64,000 nucleotides of DNA from Hedera helix. Its lineage: Eukaryota > Streptophyta > Magnoliopsida > Apiales > Araliaceae. The DNA lies in the NCBI GenBank assembly GCA_947179155.2, contig OX359280.1, forward strand, positions 44,315,055 through 44,379,054. Direction: 5' to 3'. This document shows positions 1-11,750 of the stretch, piece after piece. The first letter of the stretch is position 1. The number at the start of each line of letters is the position of its first letter. The notes beneath the pieces are model-generated. The model was not told the origin of the DNA. It did not search any database and saw only the letters and a list, made by a program, of their open reading frames with translations. A program made the position numbers and the translations under genes.

Positions 1-744
1 GCCTAGGCCGCCTAGCGTCTCGCCTATATCCAAGGAGGAAAAAAATTCGTCTAGGAAATTATACGGGACTAGGTGGACAAGACGGAGAAATTAGGCAAGG
101 CCTAAGTGAAAAATGTAGTGTTGCAATTGTTTTTTTTATTTTTATAATTTTAATAACTAAACTACAAAACAACGTTGTAGGAATAGATGAAGAAATCGAG
201 GGTTGTTCGGGCCTTACTTGGGAAGCGGTTGGTGAAACATTCGAAATGGATAGCGTGATAGAGCATAGGAGAAATAGTAGAAATGTTAAGAGAACTCCAT
301 GAATTTTTTTTTTTGTTTGATGATGACACGGAAAAAAAGGGAGATGAGAAGTATGAGTGTGAGCCCGATGAAGACATTATCTTAGAGGAATATGAAGAAG
401 AAAAATTAGAGAGAGATATAGAGGGATATGGAGATGAGGATTATTAGTTTGTATTTTCTATTATTTGTTTGTGTTTGAACTTTAAACAATTTTACGTTTC
501 TGTTTGAACTTTGACATTAGTAATATGGATATGTGTTTGAACTTTAAGCAAAAGTTTTTATTATCTTTATTATAGATTGTTTTCTTTTATATTACTGTTT
601 TGTTTGAATAAATGTAAGATAAATATTAAAATTGACTTAAAATAAAAAATCCCGCCTAGGTTATGCCCAAGCCCCGCCTAGGCCCCCTAAGCACTAGGCC
701 TCCCCCGGCCGTCCGCCTCCCGCCTAGCGCCTTTTAGAACCTTG
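1..744 (+). mobile_element. hAT-superfamily transposon, 3' portion
   Basis: Both ends of this stretch are packed with GCCTAGGC/CGCCTAGG-type subterminal motifs (1-110 and 652-735), and it stops with CCTTTTAGAACCTTG at 730-744. The reverse complement, CAAGGTTCTAAAAGG, looks like a hAT terminal inverted repeat. Between them is the decayed end of a transposase (see 175-447). The left end lies outside the window, so the 8-bp target duplication cannot be tested. It sits upstream of two E2 exons on the same strand, so it is either in an intron of that gene or upstream of it. Assignment to hAT rests on the acidic protein tail and the terminus; the family is inferred. Confidence 0.55.
175..447 (+). 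pseudogene. hAT transposase C-terminal tail, broken
   Basis: One frame reads EEIEGCSGLTWEAVGE and continues to an arginine-rich stretch before a stop near 300. A second frame from about 318 reads DDDTEKKGDEKYE and then a run of Glu, Asp and Tyr ending DEDY and TAG at 445-447. A tryptophan-containing LTWE-like segment followed by a basic patch and a long acidic tail is characteristic of the end of many plant hAT transposases, after the dimerisation domain. At least one stop or frame change lies between the two parts, so the copy is inactive. The catalytic core is not in the window. Confidence 0.5.
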
Positions 745-1850
745 TTTTATATGCAGATCCCCTCGTAGTTGTGTCATGGGTGGCATCATGATTTTTCTAA
801 AACATCTCTTTCACCAGTTCAAGTTTTGATACGTATTTTACTGTATATGGATCATTCTTATTTAGCATTCTCCGCTTTCTTTCCACCCGAAGGGATTCTG
901 TAGTCTCTTTATCTCTTCGTGTACATTAAATATCACTAAACTGCTGTTGAGCAAGGATCGAACACTTTGTTTTTTTATTTTGTTTAGTTAGTTCAATTAT
1001 AGGGCCTGTAAGTGCAGTTGACTGAGGGCTGGTACTGGTACAAGGCATCGGTGATTGAGGACCATTTCAGTATTTCACCTGATAAATTTTAGAGTTATAT
1101 CTGCACCCCGTCCACCCTAGTTCCCAAAGTTAACTGGCCATAAGTGGATAATTGGTCTTTGTTAAGGTTAGATCATTTTGGAAGTATAATTTCGTGCTAA
1201 TTTTTCCGCAAGGAAGTAAACTGATTAAAGAATATTAATGTGGTTAGTCCCATTGTCTGGTGTTTAAAGAATTGTGGTGAACCAGTGAACTTCAGAATTT
1301 ATTTATGAATCCCGTACACTAATTTAACCAGCCATTAGTTAATAAATTATATTTGTTGAGGCTAGGTTATTTTTGAACTAATTATGTGTTAATGTTATTG
1401 CAAGTAAACCTGTAAGAAAGATTGATGAGATAAATCTGACCTTTTTTTCAAAAAGTAGTAAGCATGTCTATAATATATGATTATTGTTAATAAATGTAGT
1501 AAGAATATATTTACTTGCTAGTAAGAATGTAAGAATAATATTAGTGGAGAACTTAATACTTATTCAAATATTATGGTGGACTGGTGAGTATGTTTGTAGA
1601 TATTTGTTTTCTACAAACTTTTTTTTTTAAAAAAAAAATTAACTTTTTTTTTTAAATAATAGAAATTAAATTACTGGGCTAGAATGATGATATGGATTCT
1701 TCTTTGTGAACACTTTGATTGTGTGACATTGGCAGGAACTTATCAATTTAGTGTACCTTTAAAATGGTAGCCAGTTAAAAAACTTTATGTTACATTTATC
1801 TCACATGACGATTAGCATTCATGCAATTGGTCTGTAACTGGATTCTCTAG
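745..1850 (+). other. E2 gene intron (or 5' flank), no coding sequence seen
   Basis: AT-rich DNA between the hAT element and the first recognisable E2 exon. I searched it by eye for the missing N-terminal E2 exons and found none. It ends in a normal acceptor, TTCTCTAG, at 1843-1850. Confidence 0.5.
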
Positions 1851-2718
1851 GTCGCATTCAGGACAAAGGTATTCCACCCAAATATTAACAGCAATGGCAG
1901 TATTTGCCTTGACATTTTGAAGGAGCAGTGGAGTCCTGCCCTAACCATATCAAAGGTAATTATTTCTTGGCTTTACAGATTGCATGTGTTATAATGAAAA
2001 CCTAGGTCTTAACCTTTCAAACAATACATAAAAGCTCCTTGTCATCAAGTTATAGACTGGTCATCTTGGGCCCAGTTTGCAAAAGGGGGTGTTTTACGAG
2101 TGGTTGGGTCATCTTTAGAATGATAGTAGTGGTTGGGTCACCTTTAGAACTGGCACAATGCTATTTATTTACATGAACAACAGTGTGGGAGGAAATCTGA
2201 TCATGAATGTTCACATCAAATGCAATTGGTTTGCAAATTGAATTCTCAAAATATTGTATCACGTGAAATGCATTCATGCCTCTTAAACGTAGTCTAGAGG
2301 TTGGAGCTTTTGCTGTTCGTTTAGTCCCATGCCATTCCGATTGTTCTACGTTTTGAAAATCTTATATAAAGATTTCCCTTGTAGATCTTTCTTCCCAAGC
2401 CTTTTTAATTGTGAATCCTCAAAGTAGCCCATGAGCCAGGGACTTTCTAATCGACACCAACTGGTTTTGTAGGTTTTTAGTCGGGAACAGCTTCCATCAA
2501 GATGATATGCTTACTTACCATAGGCAATGTTTTCCACAATCTCATTTTTAGTATGAACTGTTTTTAATTTTCAGGTGTTGCTTTCAATATGTTCACTTTT
2601 GACGGATCCCAACCCTGATGATCCCTTGGTACCGGAGATCGCTCACATGTACAAGACAGACAGGTCCAAATACGAGACCACTGCTAGGAGCTGGACCCAA
2701 AAGTATGCCATGGGCTAG
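1851..2718 (+). CDS. Ubiquitin-conjugating enzyme E2, UBC8/UBC28 type (C-terminal exons only)
   Basis: Two coding exons, 1851-1955 and 2575-2718, joined in phase 0 across a GT-AG intron. They encode the last 82 residues of a class I E2; in Arabidopsis UBC8 numbering this is residues 67-148, so the end is full length. The first exon carries the HPN motif (FHPNINSNGSICL) and the catalytic cysteine that forms the ubiquitin thioester (Cys85). The second has the conserved DPNPDDPLVPEIA helix region and ends QKYAMG and TAG at 2716-2718. The protein takes ubiquitin from E1 and works with E3 ligases. Exons for residues 1-66 are not in the window and presumably lie to the left. Which paralogue (UBC8-11, 28-30) cannot be decided from these near-invariant residues. 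Confidence 0.93.
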
Positions 2719-2986
2719 CATGCTAACTATCGGGGCGTCTAGGAATTCGTTCTTATCTTTATGTAAAAATGGTGTGCGTGTAGTTTCTTCCCCTGAAAGG
2801 GGCAAAACTTTGAATAGAATTTAATATTGCCCTCCAGAAGAACAAAAATGATGTGTTAGATTGTCTCTATTAAAATTATCATTCACTTGAGGTGGTTTAT
2901 TTTATTTTGTTCCATTAATCTCATAGTGTATTTTTTGTTTTTAGTTTTCCACTGTTAACAACTGCACGTGTTTAGGTCTGCTTTTC

Positions 2987-3302
2987 AATGTCTTCGAGAA
3001 TAAGGATATTTTGTAAACAATTGTTAAGTGATCTCAGTTACATGTTTGTTCCACCAAGGAATAACCCCGTCAGCGATAAGGTTATGCATCAATTTCTGAT
3101 TCTAATAAGTTTATTATCAGGAAAAGAAGAAAAAATAAATTTATTTTGGCCTTTTCATATGGTTACTAGATTAAGGACATTTTGTAGACAATAATCGAGT
3201 AATCTCAGTAATGTGTTTGTTCCATAAAGGAATAACCCAGTCAGTGATCATTAATTGTCTTGTAAAGAAGAACAAAGAAATTTGTTCCGACCTTTCATTG
3301 AT
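2987..3302. repeat. Diverged tandem duplication, about 180-bp unit, downstream of E2 gene
   Basis: The segment from 2987 and the segment from about 3166 share blocks in the same order: a TAAGGA(T/C)ATTTTGTA block, then ATCTCAGT, then TGTTTGTTCCA with AAGGAATAACCC, then GTCAG(C/T)GAT. The copies differ at many positions. The first falls within the probable 3' UTR or downstream flank of the E2 gene. No coding potential is evident. Confidence 0.5.
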
Positions 3303-3314
3303 ATTGTTAGAGTA

Positions 3315-3475
3315 TATATAATGTTTGGACAAATTTATGTTTATACAATAATTAAATAATATATTTATTTATATCATTAAAAAATAAAGCATAATATGAA
3401 TTTTAATATTATATATATTTTTTTAATAATAAATGAATATAATATGTTTATACTTATTCATATAATATTTTAAGA
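3315..3475. mobile_element. AT-rich foldback MITE, copy 1
   Basis: The core is an imperfect palindrome: ATTTATTTATATCATTAAAA on the left is mirrored on the right by a TTTTTTAATAATAAATGAAT block. The same palindromic core recurs at about 6995-7180, 26620-26775 and 39240-39380. It has no coding capacity and its ends are approximate. I infer a non-autonomous DNA transposon; the superfamily is unknown. Confidence 0.45.
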
Positions 3476-5800
3476 TCGCCCCCTCCCCCGGGAAATATTA
3501 AGAACCTTTCATACGAAAAGAACAAGTTGGCATTTGGACTATTTGAGGGAGGAGTTACCGATGGGTCAAATTTTTAGATATAATTATAAGAGAATTTCAA
3601 TTGTTATACATTTTGTTACCGTTAATACTTATTCACGTAATTAAAAATAAAAAAAATTCAACATAAATATTTATAATATATATAGTTTTCTTTTGAATTA
3701 TTAGATTAGATTTAAGATTCAAAAATTTAGGCCCAATAAAAACAAATTATTGAATGAAAAATATCATGGTAGATGAATCCCAAGTTTTTGACAAGTGCAA
3801 GTTGCACAAAAAAGAAAAAATGAAAATGAAGTTGTACAGTAATATTACAGGAAAACAAGAGGAGTTGTATATTTTCAAAAAATAATATATATTGTGAATG
3901 TTTATATTAATTGTCAATTACACAGATAAATATTAATGATAATACTTTTAAAGAGATATATAATAAAGATAGGAACCTCTTATAATTTTATTCAATCTCA
4001 TATATTAATACATTTTCATAATTATAATTATGTATAAATTTATCTCAATGCATACCGATACTTAATCTTCTATATGGCATTTGACCACCAAACAATACTA
4101 TTGATTCAGTTTGCTATATTGAGCTTGGTTTCCTCGTATATTCTAAGAATAGGTGGAGTCATTAGAAGTCTTGCTCCCCTCCGGCCTCCCCCCAAGTTCT
4201 ACGGCAAACATAAATAGGTAATTACGGATAGGTTATTAAAATTAAAAAAAATTTAGACTTATCTACAAATTTTATCTGACATTTTTATCTGTAGAAAAGA
4301 TAAAGTAATGTGGCTCTATTTTTAATTATTAAGATAAATGTAGTGAGACGATACTCCTTTCTTTTTTACGGGTAAAATTTGTGGGTACTGTAGAAGGACT
4401 CCTAAAATTAATGTTTATTTAATAATTTAATTTACTTGCAACTATGTGAACAAATATATCAACAATAGAAGAAATTATTAACTTGATTATTTATAAAAGC
4501 TAGTGAATAATATAAGCCAAACGTATAAATAATAATAATAATAAAGTAAAAAGAAGACAAAACGGATTTATATGAGTGGGCCATAGATATATGTCTTGGT
4601 CGTTGGACTTGGATTATTAGCTTGAGCTTCAAGCAAAGAAAGACTTTGATCTTCTCAATAAGTGAGCATCACGGCACACATGTATTATTTTTTTGTTTGT
4701 TAGGAATTAAGTGATATTTTAATAAGAAATATGAGAAATTTAATTTTTTAAGGCCTTATTTGGAGCTTACAAAATGTAGGGAGAGAAAAAGAAAAATTCA
4801 AATAATTAATTCAAAATTCACTAAAACGTAAAACCTTTTATTACAGTATATTTAATATTGTATTTTACATTAAACTTTTAATAAAATATGTATAGTTAGA
4901 CGTGTGATCATTTCCCTTCATTTTTTTCTTTCATAATTTTTAAATTTCAAATATAATATGATAATAAATGCTTATTTTTATAATTATCATGGCATAAGAT
5001 GTTACAAGTATTTTCATTCAAATTAGTCATGGTTATTAGCTAGTGATTACATGTTGCATGACATATGAATTATCCAGCGTTACTATTATACGTCGTATTC
5101 ATACAAATTAATTAAAATTACATAATACTATGCATGAATTTACACTAACTAATTCAGCTCGACTAGCACACAATATTATTAAAAATTGTATAGTCAAGGA
5201 CAAATGGCGAATTGGTGATGATGAATTATATAGTCAATTGCTAAGTTTGTAGAAATGAAAACTCTCCACAAAAGAATTTTATTTTTTTAAAAAATTATGT
5301 AAATCATAAATATACGAAAAGTATACAATCAAACAAAATTTTAATTTGATGGGCGAGTAATATACGAACCAAGCTTCCTTTCAGACTTTTTCACACTTCT
5401 AATATCTAGCACATGTTCAAATGAATTTTATGTCATCCCACTGGGTACGTGATTGGAAAGAATATTACGTTTGAATTGAATGAATATAATTGATGAAAAA
5501 ATAAAATAGATAGTAAAATAATTAATTCTATTCTCACTAAAATGAGTTATTTTATATTTAAAAAAAAAATTCATAAATTTGAGATAAATGAGAATAGTCC
5601 ATTTCATTCAAATTATAACCTAGGAGTAATAGTTAAATTATACAAATAATTTAATTTTAAGTATTTTTTTTATAAATAAACACAACCCAAGAATAATAGT
5701 TAAATTATATTCCAAAAAAGAGTAATAAAAGGATACAAAATCTGAAGTACAAAGAAATGGTAAGTAATATGCTGCGCCAATTAAGAAGGAAAAAGTCTCC
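3476..5800. other. Intergenic, no gene seen
   Basis: Very AT-rich DNA between the E2 and CRF genes. There is one short half-copy of the foldback core near 4318-4345 (TTTTTAATTATTAAGATAAATG), a (TAA)n-like run near 4533 and poly-A/T tracts. I see no exon, RNA gene or complete element. Confidence 0.5.
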
Positions 5801-5823
5801 CCCGATTAATTGGCCGCATCTTT

Positions 5824-5834
5824 CCCATAAATAA
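5824..5834 (+). promoter_or_regulatory. Possible TATA box of the CRF gene
   Basis: CCCATAAATAA lies about 220 bp before the CRF start codon and is followed by a pyrimidine-rich leader (about 5845-5905) typical of plant 5' UTRs. The position is plausible; there is no direct evidence for a start site. Confidence 0.35.
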
Positions 5835-6050
5835 CTTAATTCTCACCTCTTCTCCCCACTCCTCTTCCCCTTGAATTTACTCTCTCTCTTCTTTTATGAG
5901 TTTTTAATTGATAAGCTGTTACCATTTTCATTTTTATTCCAACCAAAAAAATTCCCACCCAAATTCACTTTTTTTTCAGTAATTAATTCTGTTTAATTTC
6001 ATTATTCTTCGGTTCATAGTTTCATCTGAATCTTTCAAAACCAACTGATC

Positions 6051-6911
6051 ATGAATCGAAGCGTTTCCCCTCCGATCAGATACAAAGTTCACCGGAACGT
6101 TACTTCAAAACGAATTTCTTCCCCGCCCAAGCAGAGCACCAAATCGCCACGGGTTGTTCGGATTTACTTCACTGACTGTGATGCTACTGATTCTTCAAGT
6201 GATGAAGAAGATAATAATTCGCAAAATTTCCGCAGATTCAGAAGGTATATTAATGAGATTAGAATTGAAAATTGTTGCAGCAGAACAGTGATTGGAGATC
6301 AGCACGGGCTCGTTAAGAAGAGATTGAATAAGCCGAAAAAGGCGAATATTAGGGCGACTGGGAACAAGTATCGCGGCGTTAGACTGCGGCCGTGGGGAAA
6401 GTGGGCGGCGGAGATTCGAGATCCCTCCCGGCGAGCTAGGATATGGCTGGGAACTTACGATACGGCGGAGGACGCTGCACTAGTGTACGATAAGGCCGCC
6501 ATTCAAATACGTGGACCGGATGCCCTTACAAACTTTTTAAAACCTCCGGCTAAGGTTTTCTCGGAGCCGGCGATTACTTCAGTTTCCGGCTATGGGTTAC
6601 AAAAGGAATATCCACACTCACAGTCTCCCACCTCTGTTTTCCGCTTTGGCTCCCAGCATGAAGTGACAGGGACAGAGTTGGAAAGGGTGTGTACCACATA
6701 TGACCGGAAACAAGTTGAACCGGTTGATGGGGTTGGGAATATAGCAGATGAGTTTTTGCCACTAGATTTTTGCTTTTTGAATGATTTTTTTGACTTTCAA
6801 AGTCCACCACCTCTGATTTATGAAGAAATGAGCATGCCAGGCACTATTTTAGAAGGAGATTTGGATGATATTTCATTTGACGTGGACGATTTCTTCGCAG
6901 ATGTATTATGA
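6051..6911 (+). CDS. Cytokinin response factor (AP2/ERF group VI transcription factor)
   Basis: Intronless 286-residue protein. Residues about 33-70 form the CRF domain (PRVVRIYFTDCDATDSSSDE), which in this family mediates CRF-CRF and phosphotransfer-protein contacts in cytokinin signalling. A basic stretch, KKRLNKPKK (89-97), is a probable nuclear signal. Residues about 106-163 are one AP2 DNA-binding domain with WGKWAAEIRDP, RIWLGTY and the AAIQIRGP helix. A leucine follows GVR (GVRLRPWG) where most members have glutamine. SPTSVFRF (192-199) matches the group VI SP(T/V)SVL motif, a proposed MAP-kinase site. The C-terminus is acidic and aromatic (from about 240), fitting an activation region. 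The ATG at 6051 follows an in-frame-clean leader and gives the usual N-terminus. The exact CRF orthologue (tomato Pti6 is a relative) is not assigned. Confidence 0.95.
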   Translation: MNRSVSPPIRYKVHRNVTSKRISSPPKQSTKSPRVVRIYFTDCDATDSSSDEEDNNSQNFRRFRRYINEIRIENCCSRTVIGDQHGLVKKRLNKPKKANIRATGNKYRGVRLRPWGKWAAEIRDPSRRARIWLGTYDTAEDAALVYDKAAIQIRGPDALTNFLKPPAKVFSEPAITSVSGYGLQKEYPHSQSPTSVFRFGSQHEVTGTELERVCTTYDRKQVEPVDGVGNIADEFLPLDFCFLNDFFDFQSPPPLIYEEMSMPGTILEGDLDDISFDVDDFFADVL

Positions 6912-6994
6912 TACCAAACGCATACTTCATACAGAAGTAAATTGGGTAGGCGGAGACTGCGTGGACAACATGCACCACACAGAGAAGAATACAT

Positions 6995-7180
6995 TTACGA
7001 CAAGTATACATACATAGTAATTAAATATAATATTAAATATTATATTTATTTATATTATTAAAAAATAAGATATGATATAAATTTTAATATCATATTTTAC
7101 TTTTTAATAATATAAATAGATGTAATATTTGATATAATGTTTAGTTATTGTGTATATAAATTTATTCATATATTTATGTA
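6995..7180. mobile_element. AT-rich foldback MITE, copy 2
   Basis: Palindromic core: a TTATATTTATTTATATTATT block with AAAAAATAAGATATGATA is mirrored by TATCATATTTTACTTTTTAA and TAATATAAATAGATGTAATA. The outer right arm, TTGTGTATATAAATTTATTC, matches the inverted left arm of copy 1 near 3330-3350. That extends the terminal repeat beyond the core and supports one family. It lies about 90 bp after the CRF stop codon, so it may be inside the CRF 3' UTR. Confidence 0.45.
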
Positions 7181-7301
7181 CGCACCTAAAATATATATTT
7201 AAAGAGATACTTAAAGATAAAATAATAGTAAAAAAAAGAATACTTTACTATTATTTTATATTTGAATGTATCTTTAAATATATACTTTGGGCGTGTACAT
7301 A
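7175..7301. repeat. Near-perfect 127-bp foldback downstream of CRF
   Basis: The left arm runs from TATGTACGCACC through TATATATTTAAAGAGATACT to AATAATAGTAAA. The right arm is its inverted copy and ends GGGCGTGTACATA. Arms are about 58 bp with a loop of about 10 bp. The size and structure suggest a small MITE. No target duplication could be fixed. Confidence 0.5.
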
Positions 7302-8009
7302 GGCATACTGCAAGAATAATTTGCTAATTGATTTGTTAATTGCGGAGTGCAATATCAAATTTATTCCCTATTTTGGCAGTTTAGTTTAGTTTAAGTATGG
7401 GTAAGTGTGTTTTTTAATTTATTTTATTTGAAGTATTTTTTAATTTTGCATAGTATGATCGAGAATATTTATCAAAGTGTAAATTGTTGAAATTTTAGCA
7501 TATGCAAGTTTATGGTTCGCATTGTGTATGTTTTAATTAAATGTTTGAAGTATAGCGTAGTTGATTAGAAAACAAGTTTGCTTGCACATGACAAATCTTG
7601 TGATTAATTATATGGTTGATATTAAAATTTGCGGATGCGAACTTAGAATTCTTATAACTTGCATTTAAAATTATACGTATAACTTTCATAATTTTTTTAT
7701 TAATTTTTTTTTAATTCTTAGATTATTCCTTTTAAATTTGTATATATTAAACAAAGAAGTGATTTAAAATTTTATTATTTTGTTCTAATTTCTTTAGTAT
7801 CGAAAAGAACAATTCTTATTACTCTTTTATTCAAAACTACATCCTACATATCAAAAGGGCTTGTTTTTTTAAAGGAAAGAGCACTCTTCCTACTAAAGCT
7901 ATTAAACGTTGCTATTTAACGGTATGCAAACTGCAAGCGGGATATAGTCAAATTCACTTGACTAAAGAAGTAGTTCTTATTAGTTAGTACCGGTAAAGTT
8001 TTTAGGCGG

Positions 8010-8043
<34 letters not shown>

Positions 8044-10404
8044 TTATTTGAATAAAGAAGTAGCACTTAGTTAGTAAAGCTCCCAGGCGGTATATATATA
8101 TTAATTGATTGATTGCTGCTTTGTTACATTTTCAAAAGGGCAATGATTTTTTATTTATTTTTTGGTTTGGTGGGATACTTTCTTCTTTAGTGGGTAATGG
8201 GCAGGAAGCGTCAAGCTTCGATGACATGGAGTTGTTAAATTTTAGTGCGTGTGAATGAAGAAGTTATACAAAAATTTCTCCTGTAGAACTAATAAAATCA
8301 CAAGAGTTAAATATGTGATGGCCACGTCCTCTTTAGAGAAAATTGCAAAAAGAAATAATTTTAAAATAATAGTAGTAAATTGTTGTTGAATGAGAGAAAT
8401 TGCAAAACCAAATAATTTTAAAAGAATAATAGTAAATTGTCCAATCTCTAAAACTATACTGTTATTTATTTTCTTTTTCCATGTTGTTTTGAATCCTACC
8501 AATGGGATTCAAGTCAAAGGTGTTAGGTCTCACAAAATTAACCTAACCCCCTCTGTCTTGTTCCTGAGTGTTTATTTAGTGGTTTTAAATAGTTATTACG
8601 TGATATTTTATACTATTCATGTGTTGTTATTTCAGTATTTAAAGTAAATTATTTTATTTTAAATATTAAAATGACCGTACATAAATGGTGTGGGGTATTA
8701 CATGACAGGTGTTCTAATAACATTTAATAATTTTTCCTTACTCCTATTATTCATTAACGTCTTTTTAATTTTCAGCTGTCCCGGAACTGTAAAGATTCAA
8801 TTAGAAGTTGCCTTGTTATTTACTCAAAGAAGGTTTTAGTCTTCAAACTATGAATTAATGATAGAGAAAGGACCATTCATGCACAAAAAGCTTAGATGTT
8901 TCACGAGGAGAGCGGCAAAAAGAGAACCAAAGATTGTAAATGATGGGATAAACCAAATATATATTTCATTGTGAAATAGGTGTTAATAACTTAATCCACT
9001 CCCTTCATTTTAAAACTGGAGTCTTGACATTTTTTTTAATGTCACGATGTTATGTTATAAGAATATTTTTTTTAAAATTTACGTGTACCTTACTCAGTAG
9101 CTGGTTCATCTTTGGTTGATTCACGCCATATTTTTTTTCTTAAGATGATACATGATAACTAACAGTTTGCCTAATACTACGTCATAACATGTTTAACCTA
9201 TTGATTATGTTACAACTCTTTTTTTTTTATTTTGAATTTTGAATTTTTCACGAATTTTGACTTTGAAAAGTAAACTTTTTATTTTGTCACGACAATAAAA
9301 ATCTTAGAAATATGTAAGTACAGCCCTTAAAGTCCATCTTATCAGTCGAAAAAGATTAATGATTTAGGGTATTGATATTTTCATAAGAGAAATTAATATT
9401 TTTATAATATCTCACTTGTGTGAAGATGGACTTCACTTACTATTCGTGTGAGAAAAGCCTTGAGACAATATCAATTTATTTTATAAAAATATAAATTATC
9501 ATCATTTATTGATGAAAGAGGTTGATCTGATAAATCTTCGGGTATGATTACCGTGGTGGGTCTGTATGGTCTCAAGTTTGAGGCTACACTTTCCATCTTC
9601 AAGTCCTACATAACAGAATATGTGTTCATTTTGGGCCCTTTTATTACTTTTAACAAGCAAAAGTGTCAAATAAGCTGGCCCGTGTTAAAAGTAGTTAAAG
9701 TGATGGGGGTCCGGCTTGTCCATTTCTTCACCTCCCTCGATTTCTGTTTTTCAGTATAAGATGAGTACTAATCCTTTGAAAGGCCCATTTAGATTTCATA
9801 TTAATGTATTGGCCATTGGGTGATTGAGATTCTTTCTATTTCAAGAGGAGAGAGAGAGATTATGAGGTTGAGTTTGATGGGCTCCACATCATTACTTGTT
9901 ATATTGAGTATGCCCGAGTGATAAGATCAAGCTAATCGAATTCTATACTCAGCAGTTTTAAAGTTAAAGAATGAGATATAAAATTCACCTAATTTAACTG
10001 CAATGTAGCATTTTCTAAGAAGCTCTAGTGAAAGAAATGATGGAATATCTTCAAATTATTGAACATGTTGCCACCCAATGAGTAAAAAATGTTTTTAGTA
10101 TTATCAAATATGGCTTTTTATTTCAGTCGTATCAAACATAGTGATTATAAGCATGGTTTTCATCTGTTGCAATATTACAAATGATGGCTTGGATCGTAAA
10201 AAACCCATTTTGATCAATACATCCATGACATACTGCTGCTTTTGGTTATGGCGACTTTGGCCTCTGCACAAATATAGATTATTATAACAATGGAGGTTCT
10301 AGAGTTATAGAAAGAGCTGAGAAAAAAGAAAAGCAACACAAAAATTAAAGCTACGAGACTCTATACTACATATTATAAGTTGCATTTATTGATTTGTTGT
10401 ACTA
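7302..10404. other. Intergenic, no gene seen; microsatellite inside
   Basis: AT-rich DNA. It contains a (TA)n run at 8011-8040, a repeat of an AAAGAAGTAG...TTAGTTAGTA...AGGCGG block either side of it (about 7965-8095), and a short diverged duplication at about 8335-8445 built on AATTGCAAAA...AAATAATTTTAAAA...AATAGTA. Open frames here have no recognisable product. Confidence 0.45.
8011..8040. repeat. (TA)n microsatellite
   Basis: Uninterrupted TA dinucleotides, about 14 units. Confidence 0.9.
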
Positions 10405-10414
10405 TTGTCCTCTA

Positions 10415-11100
10415 GATTGATAATTGAGTTTGATGAAAACTTGGGTATTCTGAGTAAAAAAACATGGGATTCGGTTGATAATATAAGTGGTGAGATACAG
10501 AGTGATCAGAGTATTAGTTTCTGCAGACATTGTTCAGAACATGGTGTATTTTGTGGAATTGCAGAGACCCCATTAATGTTGGAGGAGGAAAGAGAGAGAT
10601 TGATTGCCATTAGAGATTCACTCAAAGATGTTGAAACAATGCTCGTGTTTTTTCAGGGCAGTTGTTCTTCCATGTTATTTCTAGCTTACCTTTATTTTAG
10701 CAAGTCAATTATTCAAGAACTTTGGCCATCTTAGTTGGATTAACATGCTTCTATTTTCTTATTTATGAAGCTTTCTGTTTATATATGATGTATTACAATT
10801 TGAAAATTGTGGTTTTAATAGCAATAGTTTGATTGGTGATCACTTGTTTATCATAGTATTAACAACTGTGGTCTAGAAATGAGAGCTTGATCAATTGGAC
10901 TTGTCATTTCAGAAGATTTTTTGAAACCAAACTTGACTTGATTATAAACATATGAATGTCATACAGAGATTGAAGTCCTATCAGCAGCAACACTGCCATG
11001 CAGCAATTTCCCGGTTAGAAGAAAGCAGACTTCATCTTCTAGAAAAAAAAAATACAACATTTCCAGGAAAATGGGAGAAAACTCAACGTGAGCTAAATTC
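10415..11100 (+). pseudogene. PDV1-like plastid division protein fragment
   Basis: Two coding-like blocks. The block ending near 10650 reads ERERLIAIRDSLKDVETM followed by LVFF. The block from about 10966 reads LKSYQQQHCHAAISRLEESR and then LHLLEKK. From memory, PDV1 has an AIRTALENLEDQLEFF stretch directly followed by a QQR...AIARLEQSR coiled coil, so both blocks align in the right order. PDV1 is an outer-envelope protein that recruits the dynamin ARC5 to the chloroplast division site. Here I find no ATG in frame at the 5' end, no good GT donor after the first block, and no membrane segment or C-terminal part after the second. It is therefore probably a relic or partial duplicate. The residues before the matching part (10420-10570) are not recognised. 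Confidence 0.45.
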
Positions 11101-11289
11101 ATGTTTTGGTGATGATAAAATGGAGAAAAAGATTGAGGTCAAAATAAGGCATAGAAAATCTTGGCTTTCTGTTAACTGCATTAAAAACAAAAAATCTAAG
11201 GTTAAATGAGTCTCCCATTTTGGGAGGGAAAGAGTATGTCTCTCTGACTAGCACATAATACGCTTTGATTTGCTTAGCAGCCAAGTAAG

Positions 11290-11580
11290 ACAGATATTTT
11301 GTAATTCTCCCGAATTATAAAATTATTATTAATTTTTTAAAAATTAATTTAAAATTGACATGACTCATTTAAAAATTTTAAAATAATAAATTTTATAAAT
11401 AATAGTATTTTTTAGATAATTTATAATATTTATAATTGTATTAATATAAATTAAATAAATTTATTTTAATTTTGACTTTAAAAATATTTAAAATTAATTT
11501 TTTTTAAATTAATATTAATCTTATAATTAAAAACGAAAAAAATATTAATAGTCATTAATTATGTCAAAATTACTCTAGCA
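11290..11580. mobile_element. Probable AT-rich MITE
   Basis: It starts near a GTAATTCTCCCGAATTATAA stretch and carries TTATAAAATTATTATTAATT with TTTAAAAATTAATTTAAAAT on the left, and an inverted counterpart near 11480-11530. Related sequence occurs at 38854-39115 and about 56520-56660. The left edge resembles a decayed Stowaway terminus (TCTCCC...). Limits are approximate. Confidence 0.35.
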
Positions 11581-11750
11581 GAAACAAATATAGAAAATAG
11601 AAAATTGTTCAAATTAAACTATGGCAGCCTATGTTACGCAAGGGATGACCAAATCAAAAACCGCCTTGATTCTTACATCACAAATGTCTCCTTACAGAAT
11701 CAATTCTTCTATTTATTCCCCCCGAATCAATTCTTTTATTTATTCCTCTC

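Noticed and set aside
6574..6810. Antisense open frame within the CRF gene
   Set aside because: Shadow of the CRF reading frame.
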